Origin: a bacterium
GTDB taxonomy: Bacteria; Joyebacterota; Joyebacteria; Joyebacterales; Joyebacteraceae
NCBI GenBank assembly: GCA_025774935.1
Contig: JALGZK010000008.1
Coordinates: 40,402-104,401, forward strand
Length of the DNA: 64,000 bases
Direction of reading: 5' to 3'
This document shows positions 43,370 through 51,850 of this stretch, in pieces. The position numbers and the translations under genes were made by a program. Positions within the stretch are counted from its first letter, which is position 1; each line of letters opens with the position of its first letter. The notes under the pieces were generated by a model, which saw only the letters and a program-made list of their open reading frames with translations, did no database searches and had not been told where the DNA came from.

Positions 43370-44763
43370 TCTTCCACCTCCTCGAGGAGTGCCTCTAGCT
43401 CCGCCTGGATCTCCTTCTTCGCGTCGATGAACTGCTGCCTGAGGTCGATCTTCGATGGACAGATGTACGAGCAGAGACCGCACTCGAAGCAGAGGTCGAC
43501 GCGGGTGTCGATGGTGCTCTCGATGTCGTGGGCGTAGATGTACTTGTGGATGACGTTCGGCATGATCCCGGCGGGACAGACATCTACGCACTGTCCGCAG
43601 GAGATGCACGGTCGGAGCTCGCCCCGGAGCGCGGTGTTGATCTTCTCGGGAAACGCGGGCCGAACCTCGCTCGCGAACGTCTTCGAGTACGACCGGCTCC
43701 CCCAGCCGGGACGAATCCACCCAAGGAACGGCCGCGTCGTGCTCTCGACGAGCACCGTCAGGCCGGTAGACTCCGCGCAGAGCCCCTTCTGCTCGGGGCC
43801 GACCGTCCCGCCGGTCATGATGCCGCCGTTCACGACCCGCACGGGCTTCTCCGTGACGTGGCCGCCGATGAGGTCGTGGATCGGCTGACCGACGACGGTG
43901 CGCACGTGCGTCGGCGCGTCGATGGCCGGACCGCCGACGGCGACAATCCTCTCCACCGCCGGCGTACCTGTCGTGAGGACCCGGTCCACGGCGAGAACGC
44001 CTGCGGTCGTCAGGGCCCAGACGGGATTCTCGAGGCTCGGCGTGAGCCCGAGGTGCCTGGCAAGGGCCACTGGGTGTCCGTACGGATAGCGGCGCGGCAC
44101 GGCGACCAGGTTCACGAAAGCGTGTCCGCGGAGCTTCTCCCTGACCTCACTCGCGAAGTCGGTCCTGATGTCGGACATCGCGACGTAGATGGGCTGGTAC
44201 TCGAGGAAGCTCTGCAGGTGCTCGAGTCCTCGAGCGAACTCGTCGAGTCTCCCGCGCAGCAGGACGTCGCCCCGTGCGACGTGGGGATCGAGGTGAACGG
44301 TCGTGACGAGGATCGCGCCCGGCGTCCCCGACGGATCGAGGGGAGTGCCCGTGTGCGCGTCAGCGAAGAACTGCCATGCACCCAGCTCGAGCAGCATCCT
44401 CCTCTTCCACTCGGAGACCGCGGGGTCGTACCTCGAGCGCTCGGCAGACTCATCGTGTTCGCGCACCGAGCATCCCGCGGCGGGATCGAGGTCCTCGAGT
44501 ACGACGTGACCCTCGAGCGCATCGAGGCGCACGGTCCCGGCGTACGGTGCGAGGAGCGGGACGTTGAAGTTCCCGGGGTCCTTCGCGATCTCGTCACCGC
44601 ACGCGACCTTCTGTCCGTCGGTGACGTCGATCTCGCTGAACGTGAAGCGACGGCTTCGGAGCGGAAGGTAGAGGCGCTCGGGAGCGGGCAGGTCCCTGAC
44701 TTCATTGGTGGGCCTGCCTGCGAGATGAACGTTGTAGCCGCCGCGCAGTTTCATCGTGCTCAC
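43366..44763 (-). CDS. nqrA: Na+-NQR subunit A with an intact RnfC-like 2x[4Fe-4S] segment
   Basis: 465 residues from a GTG at 44763 (GGAGA 4 nt upstream; an ATG at 44754 is the alternative). The RnfC/NqrA core is recognised by NVPLLAPYAGTV and IVAVGGPAI. Near the C-terminus are CISCGQCVDVCPAG and CFECGLCSYICP, eight Cys for two [4Fe-4S] clusters. Vibrio NqrA has lost this set and keeps only fragments, so this is either an ancestral-type NqrA or one with a real redox function. First gene of the nqr operon. Confidence 0.93.
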   Translation of the reverse strand: MSTMKLRGGYNVHLAGRPTNEVRDLPAPERLYLPLRSRRFTFSEIDVTDGQKVACGDEIAKDPGNFNVPLLAPYAGTVRLDALEGHVVLEDLDPAAGCSVREHDESAERSRYDPAVSEWKRRMLLELGAWQFFADAHTGTPLDPSGTPGAILVTTVHLDPHVARGDVLLRGRLDEFARGLEHLQSFLEYQPIYVAMSDIRTDFASEVREKLRGHAFVNLVAVPRRYPYGHPVALARHLGLTPSLENPVWALTTAGVLAVDRVLTTGTPAVERIVAVGGPAIDAPTHVRTVVGQPIHDLIGGHVTEKPVRVVNGGIMTGGTVGPEQKGLCAESTGLTVLVESTTRPFLGWIRPGWGSRSYSKTFASEVRPAFPEKINTALRGELRPCISCGQCVDVCPAGIMPNVIHKYIYAHDIESTIDTRVDLCFECGLCSYICPSKIDLRQQFIDAKKEIQAELEALLEEVEE

Positions 44764-44817
44764 GTGTCTCCGGGTGATGGCGCGTCCCGCCCGTGTCCCC
44801 GCTCCGGTACGACGAAG

Positions 44818-44847
44818 CCCCCCGCATGGCCGGTCCGGGCCGGGGGG
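44818..44847 (-). repeat. G/C hairpin in the nqr leader
   Basis: CCCCCC (44818-44823) pairs with GGGGGG (44842-44847), with an inner GGCC/GGCC stem. It lies between the candidate promoter and nqrA. No T-run follows on the minus strand, so it might affect translation or RNA stability rather than end transcription. Confidence 0.4.
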
Positions 44848-44862
44848 ACGCTCAGTCCGGCA

Positions 44863-44891
44863 AGTCTACACCATCCCGCATCCCTCGGCAA
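44863..44891 (-). promoter_or_regulatory. Candidate promoter of the nqr operon
   Basis: Minus strand TTGCCG (complement of 44886-44891), 17 bp, TAGACT (complement of 44863-44868), about 100 nt before nqrA. Both boxes deviate from consensus. Confidence 0.4.
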
Positions 44892-44967
44892 ACGGAAATT
44901 CGCGACCTCGCCATCCTCGACTCCTGCGGGCCCCGTGAGAACTCTCCCCGAGACCAGCCCGGGGTGC

Positions 44968-44973
44968 TATAAT
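44968..44973 (+). promoter_or_regulatory. -10 box TATAAT before beta-helix gene
   Basis: A perfect TATAAT 31 bp before the ATG at 45005, but with no recognisable -35 at 16-18 bp. An extended -10 is also not evident (TGC before it). Confidence 0.35.
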
Positions 44974-45004
44974 GAGGGCCCCCCAGCCAGAGGAGGTGCC
45001 AGCC

Positions 45005-46225
45005 ATGGAGCGAGCCTTCAGAACCGCGCCCCTCACGATCCTCACGATGCCAGTGCTCCTCGCCGCGACCCTCGCGACCTGCGCCCCGGCGGACGCCGCC
45101 ACCGTGACAGTCGACTGGTCGGGCGGAGGCGACTTCGAGACCATCCAGGAAGGCGTCGACTCCGCGAGTCCCGGGGACACGGTGCTCGTCATGGACGGGG
45201 TCTACACCGGGCCGTCCAATCGTGCCATCAGCTTCGGAGGGAAGGACATCTCGCTGATCGGCCCGGCGGGACCGATTTTCACGAGGATCGACTGCGGGGA
45301 GCTCGACCGCGCGTTCGTCTTCGAGGACGGCGAGACGGCAGCCGCCCTCGTCCGCGGGTTCACCATCGAGAACTCGTCGTCGGCCGTGGGAGGCGCGGTG
45401 CTCTGCACGGACTCCTCCCCGACCTTCGAGTCCTGCGTGTTCGCCCACTGCGAGGCGGACTCCGGGGGCGCGCTGTTCATGCGCCGCTGCTACTCGATGG
45501 TCGAGGACTGCTACTTCGCGCACTGCCGTGCCGTCGCCCGTGGCGGTGCCGCGACCCTCGTCTCTTCCGACCCGGCGTTCGTTGGCTGCAGGTTCATTGA
45601 GAACAACGCCGGTGCGGGGGGCGCGGTCTACTGCGAGCAGTCCTTCCCCGCCGTCTCCGCCTGCGAGTTCTCGGGCAACGTGGCCACGACCACCGGAGGG
45701 GCGGTCCACCTCTACTGGTCCGCGCCCCACTTCTGGCGGTGCCTCATCTCCGCCAACAGCGCACAATCCGCGGGGGCGATCTACTGCTACTGGTCGACGC
45801 CTGTTCTCGAGAGGTGCACGCTCGTCGCCAACAGCGGCGTCGACGGCGGCGCGATGTGGTGCTCGGTCCAGAACGCGGCGGCGGTCCTCGAGAACTGCAT
45901 CGTCGCGTTCTCGCTGAACGGCCCTGCGGTCGACGGCTTTGCGTGGTTCATCTGCTCCGACGTCTACGGGAACGAGGGCGGCGACTGGATCTACCCGATC
46001 AGCGACCAGCTAGGCACGAACGGGAACATCTCCCTCGACCCCCTCTTCTGTGGTAATGAGAACCCCGGGTTCTACTACTCGCTCCACGCGGACTCCCCGT
46101 GCGCGGCGGAGAATAACCCCGGCTGCGGCGACGTCGGCATGTGGGGCGCGGCGTGCCCGCCTTCGACCGGGGCCGACGAAGGGCTCGAGGCCACGTGGGG
46201 CTCCATCAAGTCACTCTACCGGTGA
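45005..46225 (+). CDS. Secreted right-handed beta-helix protein with WGxIKSxYR C-terminus
   Basis: 406 residues from the ATG at 45005, with AGGAGG at 44992-44997. Signal peptide (about 1-30), then VDWSGGGDFETIQEGVDSA and rungs with many Cys (GGAVLCTDSSPTFESCVF; GGAVYCEQSFPAVSACEF). It ends in ATWGSIKSLYR. Very similar in layout to the protein at 12883. Probably a surface or secreted adhesin-like or carbohydrate-binding protein; no catalytic motif is recognised. Confidence 0.85.
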   Translation: MERAFRTAPLTILTMPVLLAATLATCAPADAATVTVDWSGGGDFETIQEGVDSASPGDTVLVMDGVYTGPSNRAISFGGKDISLIGPAGPIFTRIDCGELDRAFVFEDGETAAALVRGFTIENSSSAVGGAVLCTDSSPTFESCVFAHCEADSGGALFMRRCYSMVEDCYFAHCRAVARGGAATLVSSDPAFVGCRFIENNAGAGGAVYCEQSFPAVSACEFSGNVATTTGGAVHLYWSAPHFWRCLISANSAQSAGAIYCYWSTPVLERCTLVANSGVDGGAMWCSVQNAAAVLENCIVAFSLNGPAVDGFAWFICSDVYGNEGGDWIYPISDQLGTNGNISLDPLFCGNENPGFYYSLHADSPCAAENNPGCGDVGMWGAACPPSTGADEGLEATWGSIKSLYR

Positions 46226-46307
46226 GGTCCCCCGGCCGCCGAACCGTCTCGGCAGGCACACCACCCGACCCGCAGTATCCCCCGGTTGGGGCGTTTCTGC
46301 GCCATCA

Positions 46308-46336
46308 TTGACATACCCGAGAAAACTTGCTACAAT
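46308..46336 (+). promoter_or_regulatory. Sigma-70 promoter before the large beta-helix gene
   Basis: TTGACA (46308-46313), 17 bp, TACAAT (46331-46336): a near-consensus promoter about 50 bp before the GTG start at 46387. Confidence 0.75.
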
Positions 46337-46386
46337 TGATATTCTATGAGGGGGCAGCACTCCGTCTTCCGTCTGGAGGACCATCT

Positions 46387-49128
46387 GTGAGCCGTCTTGG
46401 ACCGGTGTGCCTTGCTTTCGTGCTGGTCTTCGTCGCTCTGACAGCGTCGGGGGCTGTCGTGCACGTCGACCACGCGGGCGCGGGCGACCACCTCACGATC
46501 CAGGAAGGCATCGACGCCGCGAGCACGGGCGACACGCTTCTCGTCGCCCCGGGGGTCTATTCCGGCCCAGGGAACCGTGACATCGATTTCACGGGGAAGA
46601 ACCTCGTCCTCCTCTCCTCGATCGGTCGGGACAGCACCTTCATCGACTGCGGAGGGACCCCCGGGGAGCCCCATCGCGGCTTCTTCTTCCACTCCGGCGA
46701 GGACACCACGTCGCTCGTCGGCGGCTTCACCGTCACGAACGCGGTCGCCGACAGCGGGGCCGCCATCTTCGTTCGCGGGGGCGCTTCGCCAAGGATCCAC
46801 GACTGCGCCCTCCTCTCGAATGCGGCGGAGGTCGGCGGAGGCCTCTGCTCCGTCTCCTCGTTCCCGATCGTCCGGTACTCGCTCTTCGACGCGAACGACG
46901 CGGACGCGGGGAGCCGGAGATACGGCGGCGGTGCCGTCTACGGGGAGTCCTCGGGCCTCACGTTCCTGAACACCGACTTCACCGGCAACCACGCCGAGAT
47001 CGACCTGGGGTACGGCGGGGCGGTCCACGTCCGGGCGTGCGTCCTCCAGATGACGGGGTGCACGCTGACAGACAACTACGCCGACTACGGTGGCGGCCTC
47101 TTCAGCGCCTACTCCACGGTCGAGGTGTCCGGCTGCTCGTTCGTCGGGAACTCGACCAACGGGGCGGGCGGCGTCTGGTGCGACAGCGTCACGTACGGGA
47201 CCTTCGAGGACTGCACGTTCACCGGGAACGACGGGTTCTTCGGAGGCGGCGGCATGCACTGCTCGGGATGGTCGAACGTCTCGGTCACGGGCTGCACGTT
47301 CACGGCGAACGAGTCGAACGGGGCCGGGGCAGGGCTCCGCGCGGACGGGGCCTCGCCGATCGTCACCGACTGCACGTTCTACGGGAACGTCGTCTTCTCC
47401 GGAAGCGGGGGCGGCGTGACGTGCCGCGCGACGGCTCAGCCGCAGTTCGTCGGATGTGTTTTCGACAGCAACTCGGCGTTCGGGGCGGCCGGCGGCGGGC
47501 TCGAGTCGGTCAACTCCATCCCGGTGCTCGAGGACTGCACGTTCACCCGGAACTACGCGACCATCTTCGGCGGCGGGCTCTTCTGCGCGTCGTCACCAGC
47601 GGAGCTCACCGACTGCAGCTTCGCGGAGAACCTGACCGAGGGGTCGGGCGGAGGCGTGTATCTCACCGACCTGGCAGACGCCTCGGTTGTCTCGTGCTCG
47701 TTCGAGCGGAACACCGCGCACACCGGCGCGGGCCTCTACTGCGTCTCTGCGACCCCGGTCCTCGACGGGTGCCTCTTCGTCGGGAACGTCGTCGACACGC
47801 TCCCCGGGTCGTACGGGGGGGCGATCGTCTGCAAGGGGGCCGACGTCGAAGTGACCTCCAGCACGTTTGCCGAGAACGGAGCGCCGTCGGGCGGGGCGTT
47901 CTACTGCGAGGACTCCTCCCCCGAGATCGTGAACACGATCATCGCGTTCGGAATCGAGGGCGAAGCAGTCGCGTGCGTCGGGTCGAGCGTGCCGGTCGTA
48001 TCGTGCACCGACATATTCGGGAACGCCGGCGGCGACTGGGCGGGCTGCATCGCCGACCAGGCCCCCTTCTCGGGGAACCTCTCGGTAGACCCGCTGTTCG
48101 TCGACGCGCACGGCGGTGACTTCCGTCTCCTGCCGGACTCCCCGTGCGTCGACGCGTCGGGGTGCGGGCTGATCGGGGCGTTCGGGGCCGCCTATGCCGA
48201 GGAGCCCTTCATCACCGGGATCCGGGACGTCGGGAACGACGAGGGCGGCTACATCAGGGTGAGCTGGTATCGGTCGTCTCACGACGCGGCGGGCGACAGC
48301 CTCTACACGACGAGCTACGCGCTCTACCGGCGGCCCGACGGAGCGCGTGGCGGCCGCGCGCCCATCGGAGAGTGGGACTTCCTCGAGAGCATCCCCGCGG
48401 CGGGAGAGCCCGAGTACAACTTCGTCGCCGAGACGCTCTGCGATTCGACGGCCTCCGGAGGAATCTGCTGGTCCGTGTTCGCCGTCAGGGCGAGAACGAG
48501 CCAGCCGGTCGTGTACTTCGATTCGCAGCCCGATAGCGGGTACTCGTACGACAACGTCGCGCCGGCCAGGCCCGCGAATCTCTTCGTCGGCGGGGGTGAG
48601 GGCGGCACGCTCGTCCTCAACTGGGATCCGAACGAGGAAGGGGATCTCGAGCGCTATGCCGTCTACCGGGACACCGTCCCGGACTTCGAGCTCGGCGAGC
48701 CGCTCGCGTTCGTGACGACCGAGTCGTTCGGGGACGACCCGCCGTTCGCCGATTGCTGGTACCGTGTGACCGCGTGGGACATAGGCGGAAACGAAAGCGA
48801 GCCCTCGGACGCGGGGTCGATCAGCACCGGAGTGGCGGGACTCCCCACGCGGTTCGCGCTGGGGCCGGCCGTGCCGAACCCGTTCCGCGGACGGACGACG
48901 CTCGCGTTCGAGCTACCGACGCGGGCGCGCGTGTCCGTGCGCGTCTTCGACGTCGCGGGCCGACTCGTTCGCGTCGTTCTTGATGAGGAAGTCAGGACGG
49001 CGGGCCGCCACGCGATCGCGTGGGACGGAAGGGACGACCGCGGCCGCCGCGTCGCGTCTGGAATCTACTTCTTCCGCGCCGAGAGTGAGGGCGTCGCCCT
49101 CACACGGAAGGTGCTGCTCCTCAGGTAA
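46387..49128 (+). CDS. Large secreted beta-helix protein with fibronectin-like and FlgD-like C-terminal domains
   Basis: 913 residues from a GTG at 46387 with GGAGGA 6 nt upstream. After a signal peptide: VDHAGAGDHLTIQEGIDAA and about 15 beta-helix rungs (GCTFTANESNGAGAGL and similar) to ~residue 600. Then a fibronectin-like region (NWDPNEEGDLERYAVYRDT) at about 735-815, and a terminal FlgD-like/type-A sorting-like cassette (PNPFRGRTTLAFELP; VFDVAGRLVR; WDGRDDRGRRVASGIYFFR; KVLLLR). The cassette is typical of secreted proteins of FCB bacteria and probably directs export or surface attachment. Confidence 0.9.
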   Translation: MSRLGPVCLAFVLVFVALTASGAVVHVDHAGAGDHLTIQEGIDAASTGDTLLVAPGVYSGPGNRDIDFTGKNLVLLSSIGRDSTFIDCGGTPGEPHRGFFFHSGEDTTSLVGGFTVTNAVADSGAAIFVRGGASPRIHDCALLSNAAEVGGGLCSVSSFPIVRYSLFDANDADAGSRRYGGGAVYGESSGLTFLNTDFTGNHAEIDLGYGGAVHVRACVLQMTGCTLTDNYADYGGGLFSAYSTVEVSGCSFVGNSTNGAGGVWCDSVTYGTFEDCTFTGNDGFFGGGGMHCSGWSNVSVTGCTFTANESNGAGAGLRADGASPIVTDCTFYGNVVFSGSGGGVTCRATAQPQFVGCVFDSNSAFGAAGGGLESVNSIPVLEDCTFTRNYATIFGGGLFCASSPAELTDCSFAENLTEGSGGGVYLTDLADASVVSCSFERNTAHTGAGLYCVSATPVLDGCLFVGNVVDTLPGSYGGAIVCKGADVEVTSSTFAENGAPSGGAFYCEDSSPEIVNTIIAFGIEGEAVACVGSSVPVVSCTDIFGNAGGDWAGCIADQAPFSGNLSVDPLFVDAHGGDFRLLPDSPCVDASGCGLIGAFGAAYAEEPFITGIRDVGNDEGGYIRVSWYRSSHDAAGDSLYTTSYALYRRPDGARGGRAPIGEWDFLESIPAAGEPEYNFVAETLCDSTASGGICWSVFAVRARTSQPVVYFDSQPDSGYSYDNVAPARPANLFVGGGEGGTLVLNWDPNEEGDLERYAVYRDTVPDFELGEPLAFVTTESFGDDPPFADCWYRVTAWDIGGNESEPSDAGSISTGVAGLPTRFALGPAVPNPFRGRTTLAFELPTRARVSVRVFDVAGRLVRVVLDEEVRTAGRHAIAWDGRDDRGRRVASGIYFFRAESEGVALTRKVLLLR

Positions 49129-49136
49129 CGCTCACC

Positions 49137-49154
49137 GGGGCAGACCTCTGCCCC
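49137..49154. terminator. Hairpin between convergent genes
   Basis: GGGGCAGA and TCTGCCCC form a perfect 8-bp stem with a 2-nt loop, between the stops at 49128 (+) and 49172 (-). No clear T-run on either side. Confidence 0.4.
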
Positions 49155-49171
49155 CCGTCACACCTCCGGTT

Positions 49172-50125
49172 CTAGAAGAAGAAGTGCATGACCGTCGAGA
49201 ACTCGTAGATCGTCATCATCTCGTCGTTGTAGCCCTGCGGCGCGTGGATGGCTGTGGCCTCGAGCCCCAGGCCGAGATCCTCCCTCCCTGTGTAGAAGAC
49301 CCCTACCCCGACGCTCGACAGCTCCAGACTGTGGTCGTCCCCCGCCAGCAGGAAGGGGTCCACCTCGTACGAAAAGAGGAGACCGACGGGCGCACCCCCG
49401 ATCGCGGCGAAGTCGATGCCCGCGGTCACCCCGCCCGATACGGCGTTGGACACGCCCGACACCTTTCCCCACGCCTCCATCCACCCCAGTTCGAGGTAGC
49501 CGGTGAGACCCAGCCAGGGCTTCGGCGCCCACGCCCCGTTGAGTCCCGCTCGCGGATAGCTGATCGTCGTTTCGTCGGCGATCGAGCTGTCTTCAGTCCA
49601 GCCGTTCTCGACGAGGTCGTCCACGAAGTCGATGAGGTTGATGGTCCAGAGGCTGCCGCCGCTCACATCGGCCGTTGCCGAGATCTGGGCCTTGTCCCAG
49701 CGCCAGAGCCGGGCAGACGCTCCCGCCGAACCGCCGACCCCCCACGAGACGCCCTGCGCCAGGATGGACGAGCCCTCGATCCCGCCGCGCCCCAGCCCGA
49801 AGGCTCCGAACCGGATTGCCAGCCACTCCATCACCTGCTGCTGATACTCGAACCCCTGCGTGAGATACAGGACGTTGCCCTCGAACAGATCGACCTCATC
49901 ACCACCGATGTCGATGTTCAGGAGCGGGAGTTCGAAGACGGCGCCTCCCGTAGAGCTTCGAACGTACGTCGCGAGAAACGGGTCGGGGAGGTGCCCAGTC
50001 GGCATGAACCCGTGGCCGTTGAGGACCCTCTCCATCGGGTCGGCTTGGACCGGCTGCGGCGCGAGAAGCGCCGCCAACGCCACGACACCGGCCACCGCGA
50101 GCGCTCTCCGAGTCGTCCTGCCCAT
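49172..50125 (-). CDS. Outer-membrane or surface barrel protein of unknown family
   Basis: 317 residues, ATG at 50125 with GGAGG upstream. Signal peptide (MGRTTRRALAVAGVVALAALLAPQPVQA), then Gly/aromatic amphipathic strands (SWGVGGSAGASARLWRWDKAQISATADVSGG; GYLELGWMEAWGKVSG) and a C-terminal Phe-Phe-Phe. This fits a transmembrane barrel. No known ligand site. It diverges from the membrane protein gene at 50322. Confidence 0.7.
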   Translation of the reverse strand: MGRTTRRALAVAGVVALAALLAPQPVQADPMERVLNGHGFMPTGHLPDPFLATYVRSSTGGAVFELPLLNIDIGGDEVDLFEGNVLYLTQGFEYQQQVMEWLAIRFGAFGLGRGGIEGSSILAQGVSWGVGGSAGASARLWRWDKAQISATADVSGGSLWTINLIDFVDDLVENGWTEDSSIADETTISYPRAGLNGAWAPKPWLGLTGYLELGWMEAWGKVSGVSNAVSGGVTAGIDFAAIGGAPVGLLFSYEVDPFLLAGDDHSLELSSVGVGVFYTGREDLGLGLEATAIHAPQGYNDEMMTIYEFSTVMHFFF

Positions 50126-50321
50126 GTGTCTTCCTCCAGGTATGTGGGAGCTCGGCCTATGCCCTGACGCCAGGTTCGCTTCGGTTCAGCCACCTTAAGG
50201 AGTTCCTCACGATGATGCAACAGGAGAGGCGGCGTCCGGGGGCGTGTTCCCCTTGCCCACGGCGACCCGGCCCCCTATCATCGAGCTCACCGCGCCACAC
50301 CCAACCACGGAGAGCCACGCC

Positions 50322-51080
50322 TTGCCTCACAGACCGACGACTGAACAGACGGACGGCGGGAACCGCTCCCCCTCCCGGCTGCGCACCGCCGACATCCTCG
50401 GCCCCGCGTTCAGGCGGTTCCTCTGGAACTGCTACGACCACCTGGGTCTCCTGATCGTCGCGAACCTCCTCTGGCTCGTTCTCCTCGTGCCGATCGTGAC
50501 GGCACCCGCGGCGACGGCCGGCCTCTTCGAGATCGCCCGGAGGATCGCCAACCGCGAGGAGGTCAGCGTCCGCGACTTCTTCCTCGGCTTCAGGCGCGAC
50601 CTCCTCCCAGCGTCCAGGGTGGGCGGACTCACCCTTCTGAGCGGATTCCTCCTGTGGGTCGCCATCGACTTCTACAGCCACCTCGGCGGATGGGCTTCCC
50701 TCCCCGGCATGTTCCTCGCCGCCGCGCTCGTCTGGATCGCCACGTTCTTTCTCCTCATGCACATTCACCTTCATCCACTCATCGCCACGGGAGACCGCGG
50801 CCTCAAGACCCTCCTGAGGAAGGCCGGGCTCCTGGTGCTCGACAACGTTGGCTACACAGTCGGGATCGCCGTCCAGGCCCTCATGGTCGCAGTCATCTGC
50901 ACCCTGACCGGCGCCGGCCTCGTCCTCATCCTGGGGAGCTGCCTCGCCGTCCTCCTCTCAACCGGGCACAGAGAGCTCCTGAAGCGCTACTTCCCGGACT
51001 CTCCGGAGGCCCAGGAGGCCGAGGAGACCCGTCGCTGGAGGGACGTTCTGAGGCCCTGGGACGCCCCGAAACCGCACTGA
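50322..51080 (+). CDS. YesL/DUF624-like integral membrane protein
   Basis: 252 residues from a TTG at 50322 (GGAGAG 7 nt upstream); the frame is open to a GTG at 50244, so the start is uncertain. Five or six membrane helices. The start of the domain (FRRFLWNCYDHLGLLIVANLLWLVLLVPIVTAPAATAGLFEIARRI) matches the YesL family: W-x-N-L followed by P-A-T-AGL. YesL proteins often sit near carbohydrate transport genes in Firmicutes, but here there are none, so the role is unknown. Confidence 0.72.
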   Translation: MPHRPTTEQTDGGNRSPSRLRTADILGPAFRRFLWNCYDHLGLLIVANLLWLVLLVPIVTAPAATAGLFEIARRIANREEVSVRDFFLGFRRDLLPASRVGGLTLLSGFLLWVAIDFYSHLGGWASLPGMFLAAALVWIATFFLLMHIHLHPLIATGDRGLKTLLRKAGLLVLDNVGYTVGIAVQALMVAVICTLTGAGLVLILGSCLAVLLSTGHRELLKRYFPDSPEAQEAEETRRWRDVLRPWDAPKPH

Positions 51081-51154
51081 AAGCCGCCAAATACACCTCT
51101 GAGCCGCGTCTGGCAACTCCACCTAAGAAAATACCATCAGAATCAAGATTCAAC

Positions 51155-51183
51155 TTGACATTATCAAGGTGTGTCTTTATAAT
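51155..51183 (+). promoter_or_regulatory. Consensus sigma-70 promoter of the DUF2089 operon
   Basis: TTGACA (51155-51160), 17 bp, TATAAT (51178-51183): a perfect match to both boxes in an unusually AT-rich stretch, about 50 bp before the ATG at 51235. The 5-bp repeat CTTGA/TCAAG surrounds the -35 box. Confidence 0.85.
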
Positions 51184-51200
51184 CATCAATGTGATGATTA
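51180..51200 (+). promoter_or_regulatory. Perfect 9-bp palindromic operator overlapping -10 and start site
   Basis: TAATCATCA (51180-51188), 3 nt, TGATGATTA (51192-51200). Twofold symmetry centred just past the -10 box suggests a dimeric repressor that blocks initiation. The neighbouring DUF2089 protein has a helix-turn-helix-like region and is the natural candidate for self-repression. Confidence 0.7.
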
Positions 51201-51234
51201 ACAATGCTGACGTGAGGGCCACAAGGAGGTGAGA

Positions 51235-51609
51235 ATGCTGCACAGGCACCCAGGAACCTGCCCGACCTGCGGGGGTGAGATGGTGATACGGGAGCTCGAG
51301 TGCCCCGCCTGCGACATCACGATCCGGGGCCGCTTCGAGACCTGCCCGTTCTGCATCCTCTCGAAGGAGCAGACGGAGCTCATCAAGATCTTCCTCAAGT
51401 CCCGCGGCAACCTGAAGGAGATCGAGAGAGAGCTCGGGATCTCCTACCCCACCGTTCGGGCCAGGCTCGACGACGTCGTACGGACGCTCGGCTTCACACC
51501 GGCGCCCGAGGTCCCTGAGACGATCAAGGAGGAGCTTCTCGCGAAGCTCGAATCGGGAGAGATCGATGCAGACGAGTTCGTACGGAAACTGGATGAGGCG
51601 ACCGCATAG
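51235..51609 (+). CDS. DUF2089 protein: zinc ribbon plus helix-turn-helix
   Basis: 124 residues from the ATG at 51235, chosen because AAGGAGG (51223-51229) ends 5 nt before it. Four Cys in two CPxC-type knuckles (CPTCGGEM, CPACDI) form a zinc ribbon, with a third CPFC. The HTH-like segment EIERELGISYPTVRARLDDVV follows at about residues 60-85. A short acidic tail ends the protein (ESGEIDADEFVRKLDE), of the kind seen in SHOCT/YvlB-like proteins. DUF2089 genes often precede YvlB-like genes, as here. Probably a DNA-binding regulator of the pair. Confidence 0.88.
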   Translation: MLHRHPGTCPTCGGEMVIRELECPACDITIRGRFETCPFCILSKEQTELIKIFLKSRGNLKEIERELGISYPTVRARLDDVVRTLGFTPAPEVPETIKEELLAKLESGEIDADEFVRKLDEATA

Positions 51610-51850
51610 CAGCGCGGTCTGCCCGACGAGTGACATCTGGCCTGAGGACGCCGTGCCTGTTCGTCAGGCCGCGGCCCGTCCCCGGCCGTCCGCGCGCGAG
51701 ACCGTCCGGCCGAGCGCGGTACGGCCGCCCAGGCCACCGAGGGCGCCCAGAGCACCCCGGCCACCGAGAGCACCAAGACCCATCGCACCGCCCGAGCCGC
51801 CGCGACCGTTCGCTCCGGAGCTCGGTGCCAAAGACGCAAGGAGACACTTC
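51610..51850 (+). other. Proline/arginine-coding stretch between DUF2089 and YvlB-like genes
   Basis: An open frame continuous with the next gene encodes an Arg/Pro/Ala-rich repeat (RPPRPPRAPRAPRPPRAPRP). A GTG at 51653 with GAGGA upstream could extend the next protein by 66 residues; the strong AAGGAGA just before 51851 argues against it. It may be a disordered N-terminus or just leader sequence. Confidence 0.4.

Noticed and set aside
43528-45600. A 690-codon plus-strand open frame
   Set aside because: Covers nqrA on the other strand and then runs out of frame through the beta-helix gene; no family resemblance.
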